Shown one piece after another: positions 51,346 to 62,734 of a DNA stretch of 64,000 bases. The notes beneath the pieces were generated by a model. The model was not told the origin of the DNA. It did not search any database and saw only the letters and a list, made by a program, of their open reading frames with translations. The position numbers and the translations under genes are program-made. The DNA comes from Acanthosoma haemorrhoidale (Eukaryota; Arthropoda; Insecta; Hemiptera; Acanthosomatidae), in the NCBI GenBank assembly GCA_930367205.1, contig OV884012.1, positions 34,134,796-34,198,795 on the forward strand, read 5' to 3'. Positions within the stretch are counted from its first letter, which is position 1. Every line of letters begins with the position of its first letter.

Positions 51346-52879
51346 TTCAACAATTACACACTTTTTTTTTTTTTAAATAAATGAACTACATCATTAGATC
51401 TCTAGGCATAATTCACTGTCATAAATTTTACACATATTTAATATCAGTGATAATCCAGAAAATAAGGTACAAACTAACGAGTTTCAAAGCGTAACTCTTG
51501 ATAAGCGTCAGGCTTGATAAATTGTGATTTAATGGACACCTGCCTAGGTGATCAGCCAGCTTATCAACAGTGAGCGGGGCTTCCATCGGGAGGTTTTATA
51601 GAAAATCACGTATTATAGTGCATTTGTAATGTTCTTTTGCACCCATGGAAGACATCTACGTTTTATTGATAGACTAAAAGTAGGGAGAGTAAACAAGAAA
51701 TGTCAACTGTTGTTTTGTTTTGACGTTAACTTCATTGTATCGTTCGTAGTTTAAAATCAGATAGACTATTTATTGCACCTACAGGTAAAATAGCATCAAA
51801 AAACCCCACAAAAAAAAAAAAAATTCGTTAATAAAACATGGTATAATTATTTCATCTGACATGAAAATGAAGATTCGAAAGTGTCCATAAGAATTTCTGT
51901 GGGTGAAGGGTGTTTTGGGAGGAGGAGGGGGAAACGTGGGTTTCAAAATCATAAGCATGTGTTCACTCTGGATCTAATGTGAACAAAATATAATCAACCT
52001 AAAAAAAGTTATACTTGTTTTTAATAAACAAAATACATTATTGTTTACAATGTTGATTGAGAACAAGCTCGTTGGAGATCTAAAGAACTGCTCTTCTGAC
52101 AGATTTTTATTTTTCACTGCTACTTATTTTATTACTTACTGGTATTATCTTCTAACAAATTGTGGTTAAACATTAACTTTGTTTAATATTTTTGTTTCCA
52201 TTTTAATGATAATAATAATAATAATACATATATTTTCGTCTATAAAAACAAGTATAATTTTTTTTTTTTGTTGGTATCGTCTTGCTTTCGTTTCCATTAG
52301 AATGAGTGTCAAATACTACTCAAAAAACATGCGTCACTTGAGTAGATTGGGCCCAAACTGTATTCCCAAAAACACCCTTCACCCACAGAAACTGTTATGG
52401 ACTCGTTCAAATCTTCACTGTCATGACGATTTTTTTTTTTTTAAATATCCTATTTCGCCTGTACCTCTACCTCTAGGAAGAAGAACAAAAAGTCGGGTCT
52501 CTGTCTCTCCTTTTCTATATCAGCATCTAGAACTTTGTTTCAGCCTTACTTAATCTTCGCACTAATTTAACTGGGTTTTTTTTTATTGTTTAGTCGTATT
52601 AACTCTCATTTGTGTTTGTTGCCGGGTGAACATCGATAACAAACTAGCTAAGCCGGTAAAATGTTGCTGTGAAATCATATAGGTTGGTAAAAAATGTCCA
52701 AATATGCCTCCTTCAACCAGCGTAGTGGGGAACAATATGTTCCTATTTTCCTGATTTTCGTAACTACGCTGTGATTCCCTACCAATAATTATGATTCTTT
52801 ATTTGTTGATAATTATCAAACGAATTTAATAATGTATTATCATAGCATTAGGTATAATAACCGACAATTTTCACTTCAG

Positions 52880-53009
52880 GTTCTCGACGAAGGAGTCTGC
52901 AACGCATGCCATCGTAGCAGTCCACAACACAGACATCAACAGCCACCCTGTCAAGTGCAGTTGGGGTAAGGAGTCAGGAGACCCCAACAACAGTCAACAA
53001 ACAGGACAG
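52880..53009 (+). CDS. Rox8: TIA-1/Rox8 exon: second part of RRM3
   Basis: The first base completes the split Arg codon from the exon 14 kb upstream, giving the RNP1 octamer KGYAFIRF across the junction. The exon continues FSTKESATHAIVAVHNTDI, then NSHPVKCSWGKESGDPNNSQ and ends QTGQ. The VKCSWGKES motif at the end of RRM3 matches the family's VKCYWGKE/VKCFWGKE, the last strand of RRM3. The acceptor is TTCACTTCAG at 52870-52879 and the donor is CAG|GTAATA at 53010. After the split codon it holds 43 full codons and leaves in phase 0. The exact reconstruction of RNP1 across a 14.2-kb intron is strong evidence that the two exons belong to one gene. Confidence 0.94.
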
Positions 53010-55043
53010 GTAATATACAATGCTGATTTGTGTTAATACTCATATTTAATACGTTAACAGGTGTTGTCACCCATACCGGACTTTTGTCACCGTAGCTACC
53101 TTTATTTACTGGAAATTGATGTAAATATTTGTTAAAGTAAAAAACATTGATGCATATGAGCCACAAATAATGCGCATTGTCCTGTGAATTGTTGAGAGGA
53201 TCAGTAGCGCTCTGAAGAAAATTAGTCTAGTTTATTTATTTCGCGAAATAAAGGGAGACCATTTTAACCACATTTACTATGATAATGTTACATTTACTTT
53301 AACCCATATCATAGGATGTACACATTATGTAAAAACACATTTCAGTTTATTCGATTAACTTAAAAACTGCATAATACGGTACATTCACATGTTCAAAAAA
53401 GCTGCAAAGAAGAGTTGTTAGAAAAACATATTTTTTTTTTCGTTGCGTTCACGAATTAAATAACCATACGATAAGTTATATGTAATTCATAATAAATATC
53501 TTCCAACTTAATGTATTTATGATCGTCGTAAAATGAAACAGAAAAATAAATATTCTCAAAACTCCCGCCAATTACCGCTTGCAGCTAAAAGTCACGCATA
53601 AGTACCGCTGTTAACACTTAATTTAAAATAAATACTCAATGCACAGAAACCGTTTTTATACGTAACTTTCGGACTGACATTTGAAAAATTTCACATAAAA
53701 TCCTTTACTATGTCGAGATTGGGTCGAACATCGTTGACTTGATTTATTTGTACTTGCACTTCGCCCGAGGAGCAAATATTTGAGATGTAAAGTACGGAGG
53801 GACTTGGGGGGGGGAGGAAGTCAAGATGGACTGCATCAGTGCTCTCTCTCTCTCTCCATTTAAATTATACATGTAAATTTTATATTCGCAATGCATCGAT
53901 TTCATAAAATGCAGAGTTTACTTTTGTGCAAATCACTCTCATTAAATATACTGTTAAATGGGTTTAACCAACGAAAATTCAAATCAAAATAAGCTATATT
54001 AAAAATAACATTTAACCATATATAGCAATTACTTGCTTGGAATAGTTAGTTGTGAATTAATCATAATTAAAAAGCACTTATTACTTGTGATTGTGCTAAA
54101 GATTTCATTCATTTTCAAAACAAAATTCTGAAGAGTATTTAATAAAAAAACAACGATGCAGTCGATAATAAAAGTAAGACCTCTCACTCATAGGTACCAC
54201 GCAACTAGAATATATTAGTTAATGTAAATGTTGGGGATTTTACTTACTTTACACGTGAGGAGAATTTACTTGCCAATAAATTGGCGTTATGTATATGAGC
54301 GTATTTACTATTTGAAAAATGTTTGTAAAATGATCAAGTATTATGGCTTTGGTGGAAGAAATGTTTCCTTAATCACTATGAAATATAAGGTTATTATGCC
54401 CTATTGAGCATTGAGCAACCAACCTACATAATTTGGTTTTATTCTTATTCATGATTATATTTTCTGTATTGTAAAAACACTAAATATCGATGGCATTGCT
54501 CAACAATTGTGTAAGAGTTTTAGAAAATGATTTCTCATTTGGATAATCCAGCCGTTCCACTATTTTTGTAGTTAATTTGAAAATAACACTAAAAAGAAAT
54601 TACACTTTATGAAAATAATATAAATTGTAGAAACTGTTAATAATTCCTGAAGGTGTGAAACATTGACATAAATGTAAATAATTGAATAACAACAAATTTA
54701 CTAAATATTAGCCTTTTTTGGAAACCTATTTTTCAAAACTTTATACAAGGTCTATAAAATTTATAAAAGGTGTCATTTTAGAGTTTTCCTCTCAAGAATT
54801 TTAAATTATTTTTTGAAAAATTTAATTTTTCTAAAATAATTTTTTTTTTGGTTTGATCTTAAACTATATCATTTTGAACTAGACTTTCCCTAACGCTCAC
54901 CTTTTTTTACTCTTAGTATTTGGGAGATATGGCTTCGATACATGTATATTACTGTGTATTCTTTGTATATCTAATTTATATTATGTGAATATTAAATATG
55001 TGCATATATGTGTGTGGTATAGATTGATTGCATTGGTTCGCAG
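53010..55043 (+). other. 2.0-kb intron between RRM3 and the low-complexity domain
   Basis: Phase-0 intron with donor CAG|GTAATA and acceptor TTCGCAG. It is AT-rich throughout. A G-rich patch followed by a short CT microsatellite lies near 53806-53857. Nothing else could be recognised. Confidence 0.9.
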
Positions 55044-55207
55044 CCATTGACCGGGGGCCAGTTCCCGTACGCCTACGGCCAGCAGTTGGGCTACTGGTAC
55101 CCCCAGTCGTACCCGCCGGCCGCCACCCAGATGGCCCAGGGCCAGTTCTTGCAGGGCATGCAAGGATACGCCTACGGTCAGTTCGGCTACCAGCAAGGAT
55201 ACATGAG
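55044..55207 (+). CDS. Rox8: TIA-1/Rox8 exon: Q/Y/G-rich low-complexity domain, first part
   Basis: This phase-0 exon encodes 54 residues plus two bases, beginning PLTGGQFPYAYGQQLGYWYP and ending FGYQQGYM. It is rich in Gln, Tyr, Gly, Pro and Ala, with repeated YAYGQ-like units (PYAYGQQ, GYAYGQFGYQQGY) and a WYP step. In TIA-1 proteins this region after RRM3 is the prion-like domain that drives stress-granule assembly and also contacts U1-C. The human protein has a comparable WGQWYGNAQQIGQY segment. The acceptor is GGTTCGCAG at 55035-55043 and the donor is ATGAG|GTTAGT at 55208. GC content is far above the flanking introns, mainly at third codon positions. ORFs on the opposite strand here are shadows of this codon bias. 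Confidence 0.92.
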
Positions 55208-56219
55208 GTTAGTATATATATCCTTTTATCTTATAATTACTATTTTTATTAATTTTTTTTTACTTTGTAACATCTATAAGCTGTATCGTGATTTTTTTTA
55301 GTTTATATAAATAAAATATAAAACGTTTAAATCGGAGATACCATATTGCAAACATACTTAAGAGACTCCTTAAGTTTCTCAAAATCCTAAATGGTCAATG
55401 ATTAGGAAAAAAACCTACTCTGCATTTCATATCAAAAATCATATAAATCGCTAAAATATTGACATGGAAAATTAATAGGCTCTAATCATAACCTCAAATT
55501 TTAATATTTTCTGTTTATTTTACTTTTATTAAAAACTAATCAGCATATATACAATTATCGATAAATATAGCTTTAAAATTTCAGACAAAATGAAGTGCTT
55601 TTACGACTGGTTATAGTTATGAAATGTACCCATAACCATGGGCATCTAGAAGAATGACTATTCATAAGCTCTTAAATGCAATATGTTGTTTTTGTTATTT
55701 AAATTTTTTTTTGGGATAGCGGCTCCAAAGTGCGTTAACGAAAGAATTTTCTCAGATGTACACTAGTATATTGTATTAAACTTCTAAACAAATCCGAACA
55801 AATATCCAAATAATATATAAATTCATGACTAAATACGGACTTTCTGTTTATTATTTCATTTAATTTGTCAACCAAAATAAAAAAAAGAAAAGATAAATGC
55901 AAAAAATTAATCTTTTGCTCTCAGTAACTTCCCGTATTAAAACTTTAATGTATTCAGGATTGGCAGAGATTCAGTGGTGTCTTCATCGTTTGTTTTGTGG
56001 TTGAAGTATCTAGGCTTCGCCCAATTACAAAAATTCATTAAAGGAAATCCATTTTGTTTACATTACAGACACTGGATTTTTTTATTTGTTATTCACAGTT
56101 TTTTTTTTAAGGAAATGTTTTCGTACAATCTTTATTGAAAGCCTACGTTTATTTTTCAATACTGCCAAGCCACAAATGAATTCCCCGCCTGACTGAATAC
56201 CATCTATATATTTCTAAAC

Positions 56220-56560
56220 TGAATTTCAAGAGCTACACACATTTGAAATACCCAGGGACACAGAGAGCGGGAGAGGAGTGGTTGGACGCGGTAGAGTTGA
56301 ACAAAACCCCACATGGAAATGCTCAAGCAGGCATAGTAGGGGGGGGGGCTGTTTCTGTATGAAATATGTGTAATGGAGGGCAGGCCGGACGGAAGTAATG
56401 CAATGCACTGACCCACGGGCCGATGCCGATTAAATCCCATCACTATACAAGCGCATTTTCAGATATATGCACCTCTACAAAAGAAGGGGGGCTGCTTTTT
56501 TTTTTTTCAAGCCGTCGTTCGAAAACACATTGGGCCCATCGGACCGTATCCGAGAGTATA
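56220..56560. other. GC-richer intronic island with G10 tract
   Basis: Ten G at 56339-56348 within a GC-richer stretch that also has GAGAGCGGGAGAGG. Overlapping minus-strand frames carry no recognisable motif. Confidence 0.4.
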
Positions 56561-57589
56561 CACCGAAAAAACAAAACAACAAGTCTATAGAGTTTTATAA
56601 AAATAATAATATATATACTATAGAATAAACAGTTTTTTCGTCTTTTCTTTCGCCCGAACAGTTTAAAAAAAAAACCTCAAACAAATTTTCCTTCTTTAAA
56701 AACCAACTCATGCAATAAAATTACAAATAATGCATTTACACTACATCTGTTTATTCAAACGTCTCTGTTTTTGCTTTAATTTCGCTCTTCCAAGTAAAGC
56801 TATCATCACAAAGACCAAGGTGGTGAACTCCTGCAGGATAAAGTGATGGGTAACTACGTTGAACTGCGGCCCAAACTTGTTCGAAAAGGGTCAGACAAAT
56901 AAGAACTAACTGCTAAACGTCACAGATATACGATGGCTGTAGGAAAGTGTCTAATACTAGCCTTAAATACCTTCCAAAAGCGAGCACAAACTGAGATGCA
57001 AGACGCGCCTCAGAAAAGTAGATCGACTAAATTGGAAGATTATTTCCATCTTTTGGTTTTCCGGTATTGCTTACTGGGTGTTCTGAAGCAGCCATAGCTA
57101 TTACCCAGTCGCTACATACTTTTAGAGGTATATTTAAATCATCCTTGACTGTATACGTATGGTTAACATTACAAAAATGACAAATAGACTACTTTAACAA
57201 CTTATCTGTTTCTATTTAACCCACTTCTCTCAGACTATCAAGCATTTTACCTCTAATATGTATTCAATGGATTTAATATTCAAATTGTTCCACAGTGATT
57301 GAAGACATATTAAACCCTTTAACACAAAAGGTAATCCAAAAAATAGATTGTTGAGAGTGCCAACAGTAGAAACTGCCTATTTAAGAAGCTCACCTGGAGT
57401 AAGTAATTATATCGTGCTACGTTTTCTCCACTTACTACGTCCATCCATTTTGTTTATATATATTTTAAAAAATAAAATTCAGTTCATAACTTATATAAAG
57501 AATTTAATAACCACTGAACGAGTAAAATCTTCTGAACAATGACCAAGAAAAACACGTCTACTGATCCATAGAGCAATCATTGTATAGAA

Positions 57590-57960
57590 ATATTGTATCT
57601 CTGGCTCGGAATATAATAGGGCAGTATAGCCGTTTAGGATAATTAAGGACGGCCCTACGGGCATTAAGGCTCTAGGCCCTGATTCCCTTGGCCTGAGTAC
57701 ACAGACCTTAGACGCCGGCACAAATCCTCAAAGGGCTCGCGTGCCTCGGAGGGGATCAAAGACACTAAGAAGCCAAGGCAAACATCGGAGGCAGAGACAG
57801 ATGTCCCTTTGAGCCGCAACTTGTTGCGCACCAGCCAGGCTTATCGGTTCCGATAAAACAACAATAAATATTTAAACAGCAACCTGCCGCCTCCCCCTCC
57901 TATGGAGTCGATATAATTGTTTTGTATACACGCGACTAGGGTCTATTCAACTATTTAGTG
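57590..57960. other. GC-richer intronic island
   Basis: Contains GGCCCTACGGGCATTAAGGC, GCCGCAACTTGTTGCGC (an imperfect palindrome), CCGGTT/CGGTTCCG and a pyrimidine-rich CTGCCGCCTCCCCCTCC. Candidate conserved regulatory element; no coding evidence. Confidence 0.4.
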
Positions 57961-60900
57961 CTACACTGCACCGTCTACCGTGGTTGAGCGGCCAGCGTCC
58001 ATTATTCATACCACTTTTAGTTATTTATTGTGAAAAGTTCGATTTGCTAGCGCATAATTTAAACCGGCAATCAACATCTTACCGGAATCTATCTATGAAA
58101 AAAAATTCAAATGTATTCCAGAAATTTAATATCGTTACATCTGATTTCAATAGTTCTTGTTCAAGTCCATACTTCAGTATTTACAATTTTTTATTATTTA
58201 TTTTTAATAAGAATTTCAGTGACCAAGATGGGTAGCATGTATAATATAGTATTTTTGTTCAAACATAATGGTGTAGTCTGTATTTTTTCTTTTTAGCTTT
58301 TAGGGGTATTGGGGGTAAATTGGGGTATTTTATTTATGCCCAAATAAACATAACTTTTCGAGTTATGTTTAAGAAGTTGTAAATTAAAACTACTAAGAAG
58401 TGAATACAGTACTAATCAGCTATAAATCGCTCAATGCCCTATGCGATAAATACTCCTATGAGATCCACTGGAGACTAGTGTGAGCTCAGCATGGATTAGC
58501 CGTGAAACCCTGGATCTTTATTAAGGTTTTATCAGATAATTTTCCAGACGGTTGATGCCGACCGATGATTGGGTCGTATTCGTACTGAATAGCATAAAAC
58601 CTCTTTTCGAAACATTCAAGCTGAAATGTTGTTATTGGAGGAGGGGATTTACCACTAGAGCGAATCCTCCACAAGTTTCTTATTGCAGGTGATATGCTTC
58701 AAAGCTTCTTTGATTTGGATTGATTTTGATTTCTGTTCGCTCAACTTGATCAAGCGCACTTTTCTTTAACAATAACGTATCAATGCCGAGTATTTTCTGT
58801 ATCATTCCTACTTTCATTCTCATTACTGCATATATATAGATATATAGTTAATTTATAAACCAGTCGTTTTTTTTTTTCATTGTTTAAAAACGAATAAAGT
58901 TAAGAAACAAAGAAATTTACCTCTATTTTTGGAATTTCTGGGCTTTTCAGCCTCATATTAATCAGTTTCCAGACCATTTTTTTTTCAATTTATCAACGGT
59001 CTTTCTTTCAATCTTCAACAGCCAATCATTGCTTTTATAAATTATAAACTGTAAATTTTCTGATATACATACAGTTATATCAAAATGATAATAAAGGATT
59101 TGAGATTAATCTCACTTTATTGGCTAAACCAACTTCAACGCTGAAAATCACTTTTAGGCAGCTATAATAATGTCCAAGGGAAACCTATTGAAATCGGTTC
59201 AAACGATATGATTATTGGCTCCTGAAAACTTGGTTTTTGAAATATCTTTAGTTTTTTTTATTGTTACAGTCTATTGACTGGCTTTAACCGTGGGGAGGTA
59301 ATGAAATAAACCTTAAGTAGCTTTTTAGCTGTAGCTTGAGAAGTCCTAATAATATTATGGAAGCACGAGTCCGGAATTCCTACGGAATATTTCTGGCGTG
59401 GTGGTGCTGGGATAGGGCTAACTCAGCCTAGTCGGAGAAACGGAATCTAGCCTAGCAGATTACAGGATAGTATGAAAATAGGGGTATGTTTGATGCTGCA
59501 TTAGGTATGAAATTTAAAGAGAATTTGTTTTACGTCATATATATGAAAAAAAAAAACCTTCAGTCTAAAGAAACCAAAACATGACGGAATTTGCTTAGCC
59601 GGGAGGAGGATCGGAAGGGTGAGTAATGTAGTCCTGGGATTTTATGTAAGGCGTTGAGGTATAAATCCTGTTAATGGTAAAGGTCCGAGTAACCTTCTTT
59701 TTCTTTTAGTGTAAGTGCCTTTAGGACCCCTTCAAGGAGTTTATGTCACAATCTTGAAAGGTGAAATCCCAAAGGTGTCAGCCGGGGTTGCTCACCTTCA
59801 CCAGAATATTCTTCTGGTCAAGTTACTCATACAGCAGATGATGAGCAGTCAAATCATGATAATTTGAGTAATATTACAGTATTTCATCTTAAGTCAATGT
59901 GTTAAGAATCAAAATGTTGACTATTTGGGTGTTTTTATTTATTTATTTATTTTTTTGGATGTATGTTAAATCGTTTGGATGTTAGTGCGAACAGTCGAGA
60001 GTAATTTTTTTTTTTTGTAATTTTCAACTAATAAATGACTTTACTTCCAAATGTGTTGTCGTGTCCTACAAGTGCTACTCAAAGGCAGGCCGATTTGAAA
60101 AGGCAAGCCAACCTGTCTGTGTCGTTAGATCAGAAGAGTTGTTGCTCTGTTTACAAACTTCATGCAGCTTCAAGGAACTTTCCTGATATAGGGTAGTCTG
60201 GATTTTCCGGCCCGTCAATATTAAAAAAATATTTTAGTTATATTAAAGAAAATTCGCTTGCAGTTTCAACTCACGATTCAATGTAAATATTTAGTCTTTA
60301 GTACTTTCAACAATTTACATTTACTATTCAAGCCAGGAGAAATCAGGAGTCCAAATGTAGTAAGAAGCTTATTAAAACTGATCAAGCTAAGATCCAAATA
60401 ACCAACGCTTAGGTCGCTTACTTGCTTCCATTGTCTGAATTGTAAGTAGTTAGACCAAAGATCAGTAGACTTGCCGTTTTATTTTTTTGTATTTGAATGT
60501 TGTTGTTTTTTTTATAAAATCGTATAAATAAACTTATTTTATATTAAAAAATATATAGATATATTGGTATTATTATCTATTTTATTAATAGATTTGTTGT
60601 TTCCTCTTCTAAAATCTTAGTTTCGGCTTGGTATGTACAATTCGAGAACGTCGAATTTCTAGCACATAAAAAAGGAGAGGATGGCTGTCGAATATGCAAT
60701 TTTTTTTCTAATACTGCACTATATCATGAGTATGAAATATTTCTTTACTACAAAAAACTCCAAATTTTAACAGTCAACAGTATGCCACCGGAGCGACGAA
60801 ATAACAAAAAACATGCCATATGTAATATGTCTGAAATTCTGCTTGCTTTACCATCAAAATTGTTAATTTAACCGTAGATGAAAAATCATAACCGTAATTA

Positions 60901-61054
60901 CTAAATATTTTTTGAGCTGGCTGTTGACAAATCTTAAAATTAAACCAAACAGCAGACACTAACCAGCATATTCAGTGATGTTATACTACGCAATTATAAT
61001 TATTATCATTGTTTATATTATGTTATACGATTTTGATGGTCTGATGTGTTGCAG

Positions 61055-61205
61055 CCGCATGGGTATGCAGCTGCCAGGCGCTGCTTGGACCCAGCCACAG
61101 TTGCCTGCGCAGCAGATAGCCTCCGCAGCAGCTCTCCAGCAACCGACTCCAGCAGGGATGATGGCAGCGTACCCGGCCATGCAGCAGTTCCAGGTAACCA
61201 CCTAG
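61055..61205 (+). CDS. Rox8: TIA-1/Rox8 exon: Q/A/P-rich C-terminal tail (read-through end)
   Basis: The exon starts with C, completing an AG|C Ser codon, then reads RMGMQLPGAAWTQPQLPAQQ, followed by IASAAALQQPTPAGMM and AAYPAMQQFQ. The acceptor is GTGTTGCAG at 61046-61054. After QQFQ there are two possibilities. Reading straight on gives VTT and a stop at 61203-61205. Alternatively CAG|GTAACC at 61192/61193 is a usable 5' splice site, phase 0, which would make this an internal exon joined to 62693. The Ala/Gln/Met-rich composition continues the low-complexity domain of the previous exon. Membership in the gene is well supported by phase, composition and position; the exact C-terminus is not settled by sequence alone. 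Confidence 0.88.
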
Positions 61206-62692
61206 GCTCTCGAGTCGTCTTGGTCAGTCGGCTGTCTTGCGTTGGGCTAATGGCCCATAACCCCTACCAATTAGGGAGGCAAAACCAAAAAAAAAATACA
61301 TAAACAAATAAAAAAATAAAAATAACTTTCTGCAACGGAAAACATATGTATCATTCCGGTTGTTATAGGAATAGGAAACCGCCATGCATACTTGGCGACT
61401 GTAACTTGAAAATTATTATTTTGAAGATTGTTTCAGGTGATTTAAAAAAAAAATAATGAAATAAGTTATGAAAAAAAATTATGCCGAGAATAGTACACGC
61501 TGTTTCTGTACTATATTTTAGTACAGCTATTGTTTTGTAAGAATATAGTTTAGGACATATTACAAAATTGCATTATTGTAAAGCATTAATCCATTGTTAG
61601 GTTAAAGTATATTAACTTATTGTTTATTATACAATACACTTAAATATACCATGACTCCAATTGAGATTATTTCATTACCATATGTTGTTTAATTTGTGTT
61701 TATCATATGATCGGTGGTCAGTCAACATATATCGCATACCATCGCTATAAGCTACCTTTATGTATTATTAATGCTAAATTGAAATTTGATGAAATTTTTT
61801 GACTTGTTTATTAACTGTCACATACATTTTATGATAATTTTTAAATAAATGTTGGATTGACTTGCCTTTGTGTATTGAATTGTGTTTCAACAATTAACTT
61901 AATAAACTCAGATGATATGCGAATAAGTCAGGTAATTTTCTTGGTTTTTTCGTCAATAATATAAAATAATGAACAGTTAAAATATTTTTGATGCGATTGT
62001 TGACTGATGACACTAATAAACAGTGAGAGAGCCAACTGACCAACAATCAGCTTAAAGCTTGGCCAGAACCTTACATATTACATATTATATACACCCCTCG
62101 GATGTAATGGCTTATGCCTTCCCACGCATGTTGCACTTCTGCTTTTGTACAGTGACCACGCACTGCCTTGCATGTCCGAACCCTTTGCACAGAGACAGGG
62201 AAATAAAGAACAGTTTTCATGCAGTTCCCATTATTTATTTTCATTCATGTTCATTTCATTGTTTTAAATTGTTCATTTATTTATCTTTCAATCCTTCTTT
62301 ATGTTCTTCACACAAGGAGTTAAGAAAAAAAAAAAAAGGATTTTTAGAATTATTTCATTTTTACCTTCATTAACATTATATCTCTCCCTTGTGTCAAGCT
62401 AGGTTGTCACTGAGCACAGAGAATGCAGGCTAGCCCTCCAAAACACTTAGACCACTAGTAATTCCTCCTCCATGCCAGAGCTCACAGATTCTATAGTAAA
62501 ATTAAAACTACCTGGCAGGCTCACATTTCTATTTATTAGAGTTACTGCATTCACTAAATTAATTTATTCAATGAATATCTATACAATCAAAACGCGTGTT
62601 AGCACTTTTGATCAATTGGTAAATGTTTTTAGAAATGTGAGGTCTGCTGGTAGAATTAATGTCGGTGTGTTTATTTTATTGATGTCCTGCAG
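61206..62692 (+). other. 3' UTR or last intron of the TIA-1/Rox8 gene
   Basis: If translation stops at 61203-61205 this is 3' UTR, with AATAAA hexamers at 61307-61312, 61315-61320, 61902-61907 and 62202-62207. If the GTAACC donor at 61193 is used it is the last intron, ending in CCTGCAG at 62686-62692. Both could apply to different transcripts. The sequence is AT-rich without recognisable repeats. Confidence 0.6.
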
Positions 62693-62734
62693 ATAGCTGA
62701 TGAAGAATGGCTAGCCCCAAGCCTCCTCGTCTGA
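62693..62734 (+). CDS. Candidate last coding exon of TIA-1/Rox8 (alternative C-terminus)
   Basis: A strong acceptor, a T-rich tract ending GATGTCCTGCAG at 62681-62692, is followed by a phase-0 frame reading IADEEWLAPSLLV and then TGA at 62732-62734. It joins in frame to the CAG|GTAACC donor at 61193, giving MQQFQ-IADEEWLAPSLLV. The sequence from 62693 to about 62790 is also less AT-rich than the flanks, as expected for an exon that carries on into 3' UTR. I did not match this 13-residue tail to a known protein, so the call rests on splice sites, phase and composition. It could be a chance acceptor if the read-through stop at 61203 is the real end. Confidence 0.5.
   Translation: MADEEWLAPSLLV

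Larger units (their letters stand above)
38683..52879 (+). other. 14.2-kb intron inside RRM3 of the TIA-1/Rox8 gene
   Basis: Donor AG|GTATTT at 38683 and acceptor TTCACTTCAG ending at 52879. It interrupts the RNP1 octamer after the second base of its Arg codon. It contains an antisense Jockey insertion (39097-39943), a diverged direct repeat pair (41167 and 42214), a GC-richer island (about 41750-42090), a hairpin MITE candidate (45049-45316) and GC-rich islands near 48940 and 50970. The rest is AT-rich with poly(T)/poly(A) runs. No independent gene was seen. Confidence 0.9.
55208..61054 (+). other. 5.8-kb intron within the low-complexity domain
   Basis: Phase-2 intron with donor AG|GTTAGT and acceptor GTGTTGCAG. 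It is AT-rich except for islands at about 56220-56560, with a run of ten G at 56339-56348, and about 57590-57960. No exon-like frame with splice sites was recognised inside it, and short ORFs here look random. Confidence 0.88.

Noticed and set aside
54981..55301. Overlapping frames on both strands around the third exon
   Set aside because: Shadows of the real exon 55044-55207; only one frame joins in phase with its neighbours and matches TIA-1/Rox8.
61013..61303. Minus-strand 62-codon and alternate + frame at the fourth exon
   Set aside because: Antisense and out-of-frame readings of the Q/A-rich exon.
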